Assembly: GCA_003156805.1 (NCBI GenBank) | Contig: PMHV01000052.1 | Span: 7,255 to 71,254, forward strand | Source of the DNA: Acidobacteriaceae bacterium | Lineage (GTDB): Bacteria; Acidobacteriota; Terriglobia; Terriglobales; Acidobacteriaceae | Reading direction: 5' to 3' | DNA: 64,000 bases | Part shown: piece after piece, positions 51,534-59,504 of the stretch | How positions within the stretch are numbered: the stretch's first letter is position 1 | Layout: each line of letters starts with the position of its first letter | The notes under the pieces: generated by a model | Told to the model about the DNA's origin: nothing | Seen by the model: the letters and a program-made list of their open reading frames with translations, nothing else | Database searches by the model: none | Position numbers and translations under genes: made by a program

Positions 51534-51562
51534 CAGGGAAGATCGCTTCGCGGTCCTCCCTG
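51534..51562. repeat. palindromic element with TCCGCTCAGCATGACA flank
   Basis: CAGGGAAGATCGC pairs with GCGGTCCTCCCTG (one mismatch, one wobble) across TTC. Flanks read TGCTTCGACTCCG and TCCGCTCAGCATGACA, a pattern of interspersed repeats known from Acidobacteriota and other phyla. Single copy here. Confidence 0.5.
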
Positions 51563-51721
51563 CTCCGCTCAGCATGACAAGCGTTGACGGTGATGGCTTG
51601 CGGCGCGGACGTTCCCATGTCTCGCAAAACCGGCGAGACCCTTCGATTTCGCTCAAGGCAGACTCTGGGGCGCCCGCCTCAACTTATCGTCGGTCGGCCG
51701 CCTTGTTATACTCACTCCTCA

Positions 51722-52603
51722 ATGCTGCAAGAAGCTCTTGAACAGGGACAAGCACGCACGGATGCGGCGCTGGACCTTTTGATTCCGCTGGAGACGCAGC
51801 AGCCTGTCTCCATTCATAAGGCCATGCGGCACAGTGTGTTTGCCGGCGGCAAACGGCTGCGACCGGTGCTGTGCATGGAGGCTGGGCGGATGATTGCTGG
51901 ATCGCTGCCCAGGAAGATCGAAGAGCTGGGTGCGGCGCTGGAGATGCTGCACACGTATTCGCTGATCCACGACGATTTGCCGGCGCTGGACAACGACGAT
52001 TTGCGGCGCGGACGTCCGACATGTCACAAAGTTTTCGGCGAAGCGATTGCAATTCTGGCTGGGGACGCATTGCAGACGCAGGCTTATGAGGTGCTGGCGC
52101 GGCTGGAATGTCCGGCGGAGGCGCGGGTGCGGATTATCGAAGAGATCGCGCGGGGCACAGGGACTCTCGATGGCATGATCGGCGGACAGGTCGTGGATTT
52201 GGAAGCGGAGCATACTCAGCCGACAGCGGAGATGCTCGAGTATATTCATCGCGCGAAGACTGCCGCGCTGATCACGGCGAGCCTGGTGAGCGGCGGGCTT
52301 TATGCCGGAGCGAAGGACGGCGAAGTTAAGAAGCTGCGGGCGTTTGGGCAGTCGACTGGCCTGGCGTTTCAGATTGTGGATGACGTGCTCGATGTGACGC
52401 AGACTTCGGAGCAACTTGGCAAAACCGCGGGCAAAGATACTGCCGCGCAGAAGGCGACTTATCCGGCGCTGTTTGGGATTGAAGAATCGGTGCGCAAGGC
52501 GGATTCGCTGGTGAGCGCGGCGTTTGGAGAGCTAGAGGGTTTCGGCGAACGCGCGGAGACGCTGAAGGAGTTGGCGCGGTATTTGGTGGAGAGGAAGAAG
52601 TGA
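51722..52603 (+). CDS. ispA: polyprenyl (farnesyl/geranylgeranyl) diphosphate synthase
   Basis: 293 residues from ATG 51722. All-trans prenyltransferase with GGKRLRPVL, the first Asp-rich motif D84-D85-x4-D90 (HDDLPALDNDDLRRG), TLAGD-like AILAGDALQ, GGQVVDLEAE, and second motif D220-D221-V-L-D224. The DDxxxxD spacing is the FPP/GGPP class. It makes the C15 or C20 diphosphate for quinone side chains and undecaprenyl phosphate. Confidence 0.93.
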   Translation: MLQEALEQGQARTDAALDLLIPLETQQPVSIHKAMRHSVFAGGKRLRPVLCMEAGRMIAGSLPRKIEELGAALEMLHTYSLIHDDLPALDNDDLRRGRPTCHKVFGEAIAILAGDALQTQAYEVLARLECPAEARVRIIEEIARGTGTLDGMIGGQVVDLEAEHTQPTAEMLEYIHRAKTAALITASLVSGGLYAGAKDGEVKKLRAFGQSTGLAFQIVDDVLDVTQTSEQLGKTAGKDTAAQKATYPALFGIEESVRKADSLVSAAFGELEGFGERAETLKELARYLVERKK

Positions 52604-52643
52604 ACGGAGAGCGGTAAGGATTGGGCATTTTGAGGCTAACCTG

Positions 52644-53867
52644 ATGACTACTCAGGATTCGCGCCAGCCGGCTTTACGCAAGATCGCTCGGACTGCGCTT
52701 GCCGTGCTTAGCACCGTGCTCCCGATGAGTGCCGTCGTTTTTCAACGGAAACAGGCGCGTTACTGGCAAGGCTTGCCTGTCCGCAGCATGGCTGGAGTTC
52801 TGGTTGCATTGTTTTTCACGGTGGGTGCGTGGGGGTTTTTCCTGGACCTCATAGGATGGAAGAGATTTCCGTTATGGGCTCTATTGATCTCGGCCTCATT
52901 GTTCGGTGTGACTGGTGTCGTATCCTTTGTGACGGTGCGCCGTCGCGTATTCAAGCTGATTCCAGTGTTAATCATACTGGCAATCGCGGTCGGCTATGTC
53001 CCCGAGCGGCTGCCCCGCGGGCCGCACATCCTGCTTTCCGACGCCGCCCATCAGCGGATCGTACTCGATGCTATCTGCATGATGTCAGCCACCATGCTCG
53101 GATACTGGTCGTTCCTTCTTTTCATCAATACCCAAGGCGTGGAACAAGTGCGGGCCCGGGCCGAGTTGGACCTGGCGTACAACATGCAGCAGATGCTGGT
53201 TCCTCCGATTACGTATCGGACGGAGTTTTTCGAGGCATACGGGCTCAGCTTGCCCAGCGAAGAAGTTGGCGGCGACCTGGCGGATCTGATTCCAACGGAG
53301 GCCGGCTGGATCGCCTGTCTAGCCGACGTTTCGGGGCACGGCATACAGGCCAGCCTTTTGATGGGCAATCTAAAAACTGCTTTGCGTTTTGGATTTGCGC
53401 AGGAGCAATCGCTGCCTGACGTAATCGCGGCCGTCAGCCGGGTATTGCCATCGGTGAAACCGGCCGAGATGTATGCCACGTTCGCGGGATTGCGTTTCGC
53501 GGGTGAGGGCCGTGTGGAGTATTTGATTGCGGGGCATCCTGCCATCCTTCACTATCACGCGGCGGACCACAGCGCGGAACGCCATGGCATGGAGCAATTT
53601 CCCCTGGGGCTGACTGCGGACTACGCCTATGATTCGTGCATCGCATCTTACGATCCGGGCGACCTATTCGTGCTGCTCAGCGACGGCGTACTTGAGACGG
53701 AAAACGCGCATGGATTGGAATTTGGCTTCGAGGGCGTCGAGCGTGTAGCGGTTCAACGCGGAGCGGATCCGCTGAAGGAAATCATGGATCAGCTTATGAG
53801 TAAACTGGCAGAGTTCGGCAAACGCACCGATGATCAAACCGTTCTGCTGATAAGGGCGCTGGCGTGA
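52644..53867 (+). CDS. membrane-bound SpoIIE-type PP2C phosphatase
   Basis: 407 residues. Four predicted membrane helices (about 50-160), then a PP2C/SpoIIE domain: NMQQMLVPP, GGDLADLIP, CLADVSGHGIQASLLMGNLK, YLIAGHPAILHY, LLSDGVLETENAHG and RTDDQTVLLI. Metal-binding Asp are in GGD, ADVSGHG, SDG and DDQ. It likely controls a partner-switching sigma pathway, but no anti-sigma or anti-anti-sigma gene is adjacent. GAGG sits before the ATG. Confidence 0.9.
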   Translation: MTTQDSRQPALRKIARTALAVLSTVLPMSAVVFQRKQARYWQGLPVRSMAGVLVALFFTVGAWGFFLDLIGWKRFPLWALLISASLFGVTGVVSFVTVRRRVFKLIPVLIILAIAVGYVPERLPRGPHILLSDAAHQRIVLDAICMMSATMLGYWSFLLFINTQGVEQVRARAELDLAYNMQQMLVPPITYRTEFFEAYGLSLPSEEVGGDLADLIPTEAGWIACLADVSGHGIQASLLMGNLKTALRFGFAQEQSLPDVIAAVSRVLPSVKPAEMYATFAGLRFAGEGRVEYLIAGHPAILHYHAADHSAERHGMEQFPLGLTADYAYDSCIASYDPGDLFVLLSDGVLETENAHGLEFGFEGVERVAVQRGADPLKEIMDQLMSKLAEFGKRTDDQTVLLIRALA

Positions 53868-53973
53868 TTTCACGGCCGGCGAGAACGGTGAAGAGCGCGT
53901 TCTCATCGTCAACGCTCGCTCTACTTCGGGATCGGCCCTGTCCCCAGCCTCTCATGTACTCTGGTAAGAAACC

Positions 53974-54789
53974 GTGGTGAAAGACCTCGACATTCTGGCC
54001 ATCGCGGCGCACCGCGACGACGTGGAGCAGACCTGCGGCGGCACGCTGTTGAAGGCGGCGCAGCGCGGGCAGCGGACGGGCATTCTCGATCTGACGCAAG
54101 GCGAAATGGGCACGCGCGGAACGGCCGAAGATCGCGCGCGCGAAGCGGCGGATGCAGCTAAGAATCTGGGCGTGAGTTGGCGGCGCGCGCTCGACATTCC
54201 CGATGGTCGCGTCGAGAACACGTGGGAGAACCGGCTAAAAGTGGCGAGCGTGATCCGCGAGACGCGGCCGCGGGTGGTGATTCTGCCTTACTGGAAGGGA
54301 CGGCATCCGGATCACTACACAACTTCCGTGCTGGGATATGAGGCTTGCTTTCTTGCGGGATTGGGGAAGTTAGCTCTCAGCTCTCAGCCGTCAGCCATTA
54401 GCCCGCAGGCCCCAGCGGATGCGTCTGGGCTGAGGGCGGGTCGCCCTCAGGAGAGCCGGCAGGATGCCGGCGCTACGATTCTTACGCCTCATCGGCCGTT
54501 TAAGATTATTTACGCGACGCTCTATTACGATGTGCGGCCCACGTTTGTGGTCGATGTCACCGAGCAGTTCGAGGGCAAGTTTGCTTCTATCATGGCTTAC
54601 AAATCGCAGTTCAGCGATCAGGACGCAGGCAAGGACATCTTCCCGGCGCACGATGAGATCCGCACGCGCTTAGAGGCGATGGCGCGGTACTATGGGATGC
54701 TGGGGGGCGTAACCTATGCCGAGCCGTTTCTGCAAAAAGAAGTGGGGCTGGTCGACGATCTGCTGGCGATTCCGGTAAAGTCTATTTAG
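53974..54789 (+). CDS. bshB1: PIG-L deacetylase, BshB1 type, with in-frame repeat insertion
   Basis: 271 residues (GTG start; a second GTG follows). Zinc-site motifs A-H13-R-D15-D16 and H111-P-D-H114, plus GEMGTRGTAEDRAREA and YDVRPTFVVDVTEQF, fit bacillithiol N-acetylglucosaminyl-malate deacetylases. Between GLGKL and PHRPFKIIY an insertion of about 37 residues (134-170) breaks an otherwise standard 234-residue chain. It is encoded by a heptamer array and two hairpins (54372-54471). The insertion keeps the frame and has no stop. Confidence 0.85.
   Translation: MVKDLDILAIAAHRDDVEQTCGGTLLKAAQRGQRTGILDLTQGEMGTRGTAEDRAREAADAAKNLGVSWRRALDIPDGRVENTWENRLKVASVIRETRPRVVILPYWKGRHPDHYTTSVLGYEACFLAGLGKLALSSQPSAISPQAPADASGLRAGRPQESRQDAGATILTPHRPFKIIYATLYYDVRPTFVVDVTEQFEGKFASIMAYKSQFSDQDAGKDIFPAHDEIRTRLEAMARYYGMLGGVTYAEPFLQKEVGLVDDLLAIPVKSI
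54372..54483. repeat. heptamer array plus two palindromes inserted in bshB1
   Basis: 54372-54420 is seven 7-mers starting AG: AGCTCTC, AGCTCTC, AGCCGTC, AGCCATT, AGCCCGC, AGGCCCC, AGCGGAT. Then CTGAGGGCG-GGT-CGCCCTCAG (54430-54450, perfect 9-bp stem) and GCCGGC-AGGAT-GCCGGC (54455-54471, perfect 6-bp stem). Total about 111 bp, a multiple of three. Confidence 0.85.
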
Positions 54790-54833
54790 CGCATCCATCG
54801 GAGATGCGGTCCCGCAAAGGAGAACTAGCAGAC

Positions 54834-55409
54834 ATGTCACGTGTTTCTTTAATTCTGATGGCGACTTTGGCGCTGGCGCTGCCGGCGGCGGCGCAAACCA
54901 CTTCCTGGAAGATTGATCCGCAGCATACGGCGGCGCAGTTTGCCGTGCGCCACATGGGAGTTTCAACGGTGCGGGGAGCGTTCACCAAGGTGCGCGGCTC
55001 AGCGACGTACGACTCGGACCACCCGGCAAGCACCACACTCGAGGCCACCATCGACGCCGCTTCCGTCGATACTCGTGTGCAGGATCGCGACAACGATTTG
55101 CGCAGTCCGAATTTCCTGGATGTGGAGAAATATCCGACCATTACTTTTCGCTCGAAGCAAGCGGCGGCAGACCAAGGAAAGCTGAAAATTACCGGTGACC
55201 TGACGATTCACGGCGTCACAAAAGAAATAGTGTTGGACGTCGACGGGCCGACGCAGGAAATCAAAGACCCGATGGGTAACCGGCGCATGGGGGCCACGGC
55301 CAGCATCAAGATCAACCGGAAGGATTTCGGCGTAAACGGCGGCGGCGCACTGGTGGGCGACGAGTTGACGATTACGATTGACGCTGAGCTCATCCGGCCG
55401 GCAAAGTGA
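54834..55409 (+). CDS. YceI-family periplasmic lipid-binding protein
   Basis: 191 residues. Signal peptide LILMATLALALPAAAQ. YceI lipocalin-like fold: WKIDPQHTAAQFAVRHMGVSTVRGAF, RDNDLRSPNFLDVEKYPTITF, ITGDLTIHGVTKEIVLDV, and KINRKDFGVNG. These bind polyisoprenoids or other lipids in the periplasm. Follows bshB1 by 44 bp. Confidence 0.92.
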   Translation: MSRVSLILMATLALALPAAAQTTSWKIDPQHTAAQFAVRHMGVSTVRGAFTKVRGSATYDSDHPASTTLEATIDAASVDTRVQDRDNDLRSPNFLDVEKYPTITFRSKQAAADQGKLKITGDLTIHGVTKEIVLDVDGPTQEIKDPMGNRRMGATASIKINRKDFGVNGGGALVGDELTITIDAELIRPAK

Positions 55410-55521
55410 TCGCGACATCCGACGGACGGAATGCCCTAATTCCGTCCGTCATAATTTCCGAGATTTTGTTTCCCGCGGAAGAAAAATCTCACCACAGCTC
55501 GTGCTTCCGGAACACGCGCTT

Positions 55522-57111
55522 CTAGAACACGTGACGGAACACCCAAAACAAGAATCCTGAAAGCATCATCGCGACTGGCAGGGTGAGCACCCAGGCCAAC
55601 GCTAGATTGCGAACCGTGCTCATTTGAATCCCCGATTTGTTGGCAGTCATGGTGCCGGCGATGCCGGAGGAGAGCACGTGAGTCGTGCTTACCGGCAGAC
55701 CGAAACCGTCGGCCGCGCCGATGGTGGCCATCGCCGTGATTTCCGCCGCGGCACCCTGCGCGTAGGTCAGGTGTTCCTTGCCGATTTTTTCGCCGACCGT
55801 CACCACGATGCGCTTCCAGCCCACCATCGTGCCCAGACCGAGCGCCATCGCCACTGCAACTTTGACCCAGGTCGGGATGAAACGCGTGGAGCGGTCCACC
55901 AGCTTTTTATAGTTGGCAAGAACGGCAGTATCGGCGGTTGAGAATTGCGGCTTACCGCTTTTCTGCATCAGCCGCAAGGCCTCGCTTACAAGATACATAT
56001 CGTTGCGGAAGTTGCGAACCCGGTCGTGGGGAACATTCTTCAACTCTTTGTACAAGCTGGTCTCGTTGCCGATGTCATTGACCAGCGTGCGCAGCGCCAG
56101 CATGGTGTTGGGATTGAACTCGCGGGTGCGAATATAGTCCGTGACGTCGTCGCGCGGGTCTCCGATCACGGCGTTGGGTTCCACGTAATGGCTGAGCGTG
56201 TTGGCGGCCTGCTCGGAGACGGCAATGAAATCCTGCGATTCCTGGAAGGTGACCGCGTGATTCAGGGCGTACGCCGTGGGAACGGTTCCGATAAGGATGA
56301 GCATAATCAAGCCCATGCCTTTTTGTCCGTCGTTCGAGCCGTGGAAAAAACTCACGCCTGTACAAGTGAGAATCAAGAGGCAGCGAATATAAAACGGCGG
56401 CGGAGCGCTGCCTTCGGGAGCGCGGTAGAGCTTGGGGTCTTTGATGAGCGCCTTGGCGGCGAGAAGCAGCAGCGCGGCAACCGTGAAACCTACGATTGGC
56501 GAGAGCAACAAAGACTTGCCGATGTTGGTGGCCTGTCCCCAATCCACGCCGGAAGTTCCGGTCTTGGCCGCCATCAACTGGTTGGCGATGCCGACGCCGA
56601 TCACGGAACCAATCAGCGTGTGAGAGCTCGACGCCGGCAGGCCGAAGTACCAAGTGCCGAGGTTCCAAATGATCGCCGCGACCAGCAGGGCGAAGACCAT
56701 GGCAAATCCAGCTTTGCTGCCGACTTGCAGAATCAATTCCACCGGAAGCAGCGAGATGATGCCGAACGCGACGAGGCCTGAAGACGTGAGCACGCCGAGG
56801 AAGTTCCAGAAGCCGGACCATGCGACGGCGATGTGTGGCTCCAGCGAATGGGTGTAAATCACGGTAGCAACCGCGTTGGCCGTGTCGTGGAATCCGTTCA
56901 CGAATTCAAAACCAAGCGCCACCAGCAGAGCCACGCCGAGCAGTACGAATGGCAGCACGGACTCGCTGTGCATGGCGGAGAGGTCGGAAAGCAAGTGGCC
57001 GCCCGCGTAGATGACTCCGACGACGAGTATGGCTCCGAAGACAAGCATCCCGATCTTGCCGGGCGAGCGGGAAAGTTTGGCGTCAATAACGGTGGAACCC
57101 GCAGTGGCCAT
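55522..57111 (-). CDS. PiT-family inorganic phosphate transporter
   Basis: 529 residues, about 10-12 membrane helices. PiT signatures: FVNGFHDTANAVATVIYTHSL, WNLGTWYFGLPASSSHTLIGSVIG, FFHGSNDGQKGMGLI, DGFGLPVSTTHVLSSG. A long central cytosolic loop (about 320-430). Imports phosphate with H+ or Na+. The start is ATG 57111 (or 57117). No phoU-like pit accessory gene is adjacent. Confidence 0.92.
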   Translation of the reverse strand: MATAGSTVIDAKLSRSPGKIGMLVFGAILVVGVIYAGGHLLSDLSAMHSESVLPFVLLGVALLVALGFEFVNGFHDTANAVATVIYTHSLEPHIAVAWSGFWNFLGVLTSSGLVAFGIISLLPVELILQVGSKAGFAMVFALLVAAIIWNLGTWYFGLPASSSHTLIGSVIGVGIANQLMAAKTGTSGVDWGQATNIGKSLLLSPIVGFTVAALLLLAAKALIKDPKLYRAPEGSAPPPFYIRCLLILTCTGVSFFHGSNDGQKGMGLIMLILIGTVPTAYALNHAVTFQESQDFIAVSEQAANTLSHYVEPNAVIGDPRDDVTDYIRTREFNPNTMLALRTLVNDIGNETSLYKELKNVPHDRVRNFRNDMYLVSEALRLMQKSGKPQFSTADTAVLANYKKLVDRSTRFIPTWVKVAVAMALGLGTMVGWKRIVVTVGEKIGKEHLTYAQGAAAEITAMATIGAADGFGLPVSTTHVLSSGIAGTMTANKSGIQMSTVRNLALAWVLTLPVAMMLSGFLFWVFRHVF

Positions 57112-57296
57112 GATCATCCTTCCAGTCAGCGACGATGCTGAGGATTTGATCCCACGAATGAAAACGGAACTATAGAGGAGCAATGTTAAAGGAGGGTTAA
57201 AAGGCGAGAAGAAAAACGCGGCGCGCCAACGTGGCCAGCCAACGGGAAAAGTCAAAGTGAGCAGGGCCGCGGAAATCGAGGTATACGGTTCCTCAC

Positions 57297-57965
57297 CTAC
57301 CGCTTCAGCGCCACCGACACGCCATCGCGAATGGGAAGAATGGTGGAGAAGAAATCCTTCGAGCTATAGAGTTGGCGATTGAACTCGAGAATGGCTTTGG
57401 TGGTGGATTCGCTGGGATTTTTCTCGGCGACGCGGCCGCTCCACAGAACGTTGTCGGTGATGAACAGTCCGCCTTTGCGCAGGTGCGGCGCCACCAGACG
57501 AAATGCGCGGGGATAATCTTCTTTGTCGACGTCGCAGAAAATGATGTCGAATTCCTGCTTCTGCTCGGAAAGAACCTCGAGCGCATCTCCGATGCGAATG
57601 GCGATGCGGCTGGCGACGCCGGCGCGGTCGAAGTAACGGCGGGCCCGTTCGGCGTTCTTGGGGTCGCCGTCGGTGTAGACGACGCGGCCTTTTTCACCCA
57701 CGGCGCGCGCCCACCAGATAGTGGAGTATCCAATGGCTGAGCCCATCTCGAACACGGATTTCGCGGCGATGGTCAATGCATACTGTTGCAGAATTCGCGC
57801 CACGGCCGGGCCGACGATGGGAACATTGTGCTGCGAGGCGTATTCTTCCATCTCGGTGAGAACTTCATCGCGCTTGGGAAGCAGGGAGTATAGATAGTCG
57901 TCGACCGGGCCGGCGGTGATGCCGTCGTGGCGCCAGCGGGGTTTGTCTTCTTTCTTCTGCGACAA
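57297..57965 (-). CDS. SAM-dependent O-methyltransferase
   Basis: 222 residues from TTG 57965 (GGAGGAAAGG upstream). Class I methyltransferase of the catechol-OMT-like type: VFEMGSAIGYSTIWWARAVGEKGRVVYTDGD, IRIGDALEVL, FDIIFCDVDKEDY, LRKGGLFITDNVLWSGRV. Divalent-metal binding is likely through the Asp in CDVDK and the DN of TDN. Substrate unknown. A longer start upstream would add a region with no methyltransferase similarity. Confidence 0.88.
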   Translation of the reverse strand: MSQKKEDKPRWRHDGITAGPVDDYLYSLLPKRDEVLTEMEEYASQHNVPIVGPAVARILQQYALTIAAKSVFEMGSAIGYSTIWWARAVGEKGRVVYTDGDPKNAERARRYFDRAGVASRIAIRIGDALEVLSEQKQEFDIIFCDVDKEDYPRAFRLVAPHLRKGGLFITDNVLWSGRVAEKNPSESTTKAILEFNRQLYSSKDFFSTILPIRDGVSVALKR

Positions 57966-58010
57966 TTTGCCTTTCCTCCAGATTCGTAAGAGAGCGTCGC
58001 TTCGCTCGGT

Positions 58011-58031
58011 GGACAGCCGAGGCGGCTGTCC
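58011..58031. repeat. perfect 9-bp palindrome, REP-like
   Basis: GGACAGCCG-AGG-CGGCTGTCC. A 9-bp perfect stem and 3-nt loop between the O-methyltransferase and the downstream metallo-hydrolase gene. The stem/loop dimensions match the first hairpin inside bshB1. Confidence 0.6.
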
Positions 58032-58052
58032 CCGCACGAGTACGGGCCGGAT

Positions 58053-58754
58053 CTACGACAAGGTCACGCCGGGCTTCATTTCTGCGATTGCGATCGCGGG
58101 TGCGAGCTTTTGCAATTCGGCTGGTGTTCCGGTCAGCAGGGGAAACGTTCCGAAGTGCATCGGGATCACTGTCTTGGGCTTGAGAAGATTGCAGGCGTAC
58201 GCGGCTTCGCGCGGAGACATGGTGAAACGGTCGCCGATGGGCAGCATGGCTATTTCCGGAGCGTATAGATCGCGGATGATGGCCATATCGCCGAACACGT
58301 TGGTGTCACCGGCGTGGTAAATCTTGACGCCGTTGGAGAACTCGATAACGTAGCCGCAGGCCTCACCGCCGTAGACGATCTGGTCGCCGTCGAGGATGCC
58401 ACAGGAGTGGTCGGCGTGGACCATGGTGATTTTGATGTCGCCGATGGTCTGCGAGCCGCCTTTATTCATGGGTGAAGTCTTCTTCGCGCCCTTCTTTTCC
58501 AGCCACATGCAGAGTTCGTAGATTCCCACTACGGCCGGGTTGTGCTGCTTCACGATCTCGACCGCGTCGCCGATGTGGTCGCCATGACCGTGGGTGCAGA
58601 GCAATACGTCAACTTTCTTCACTTTTTTCTCAGGCTCAGGGCACATGGGATTGCCCATCACCCAGGGATCGATAATTACAGTCTTGCCTGCGGGAGTCTC
58701 CACGCGAAACGTGGCGTGGCCCAGCCATGTGAGTTTGATGCCGTTAAGATTCAT
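58053..58754 (-). CDS. metal-dependent hydrolase, UPF0173 (metallo-beta-lactamase fold)
   Basis: 233 residues. THGHGDH at about 54-60 with GHATFRVETPAGKTVIIDPW, ADHSCGI, AGDTNVFGDM and IPMHFGTF, a typical UPF0173 set of metal ligands. It hydrolyses an unknown ester or phosphodiester. GTG/ATG choice: ATG 58754 leads with MNLNGIKLTWLGHA. Confidence 0.9.
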   Translation of the reverse strand: MNLNGIKLTWLGHATFRVETPAGKTVIIDPWVMGNPMCPEPEKKVKKVDVLLCTHGHGDHIGDAVEIVKQHNPAVVGIYELCMWLEKKGAKKTSPMNKGGSQTIGDIKITMVHADHSCGILDGDQIVYGGEACGYVIEFSNGVKIYHAGDTNVFGDMAIIRDLYAPEIAMLPIGDRFTMSPREAAYACNLLKPKTVIPMHFGTFPLLTGTPAELQKLAPAIAIAEMKPGVTLS

Positions 58755-58769
58755 GTGATTGCTGCTTTC

Positions 58770-58853
58770 AGCTTCGAGCTTTGAGCTGCGGGCTTCGAGC
58801 GATCTCTTCGCTCTTGCTCGGCTCGTCGTTCGTAGCTCGCGGCTCGCGGCTTA
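58770..58853. repeat. 7-bp tandem array, twelve units, GCTCG/GCTTCG type
   Basis: Units: AGCTTCG, AGCTTTG, AGCTGCG, GGCTTCG, AGCGATC, TCTTCGC, TCTTGCT, CGGCTCG, TCGTTCG, TAGCTCG, CGGCTCG, CGGCTTA. Period is strictly seven. It fills the gap between two divergent genes (UPF0173 and hpt), directly upstream of hpt. Confidence 0.75.
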
Positions 58854-58874
58854 CTTAGTTTAATATGAAACGCC

Positions 58875-59426
58875 ATGACGGAACTCAAGGTGTTGATTAC
58901 GCGGGAGCAGATCACCAAGCGCGTGGCGGAACTTGGCGCCGAGATCACGCGCGACTTTGCGGGCCAGCAAGTCGTGTTGCTGGGTGTTCTGAAAGGCGCA
59001 GCGATTTTTCTGGCGGATTTGGCGCGGCAATTGGATTTGGATGCGACCTTTGATTTTATCGGCGTTTCCAGTTACGGAAACCGCCCCAGCCCCAGCCAGG
59101 AACTGAAGAGCGGATGGGATTCCACTGGCGAGGTGCGACTGACCAAGGACGTAGACCAGACCATGAAGGATAAGAATGTGATCGTGGTGGAAGATATTCT
59201 GGACACGGGGCTGACGCTGACGTATCTGAAAAAGCTGCTGGTGGCGCGGCAACCGAGGACGCTGAAGATTGCGGCTCTGCTGGACAAACCCTCGCGCCGC
59301 AAGATGCCGTTGGAAGGCGACTATGTCGGCTTCAAGATTCCCGATGAGTTTGTGGTTGGCTACGGACTCGACTACGCTGAACGGTATCGCAATCTAGCTG
59401 ACATCTGCGTGGTGCCTCGAGTATAG
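58875..59426 (+). CDS. hpt: hypoxanthine phosphoribosyltransferase
   Basis: 183 residues. PRPP-binding motif VIVVEDILDTGLTL, with LLGVLKGAAIFLADLAR, YGNRPSPSQELKSGW-type flexible loop, and DFVVGYGLDYAERYRNL-like FVVGYGLDYAE near the end. Salvages hypoxanthine and guanine to IMP/GMP. Its promoter region is a heptamer array. Confidence 0.95.
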   Translation: MTELKVLITREQITKRVAELGAEITRDFAGQQVVLLGVLKGAAIFLADLARQLDLDATFDFIGVSSYGNRPSPSQELKSGWDSTGEVRLTKDVDQTMKDKNVIVVEDILDTGLTLTYLKKLLVARQPRTLKIAALLDKPSRRKMPLEGDYVGFKIPDEFVVGYGLDYAERYRNLADICVVPRV

Positions 59427-59504
59427 CGGCTTCCTGTTCCCCGACGAATGAAGACGATACCCGGTCTCAGCCCACGGGACCGGCTGCTATCATAGAAACA
59501 CGAA

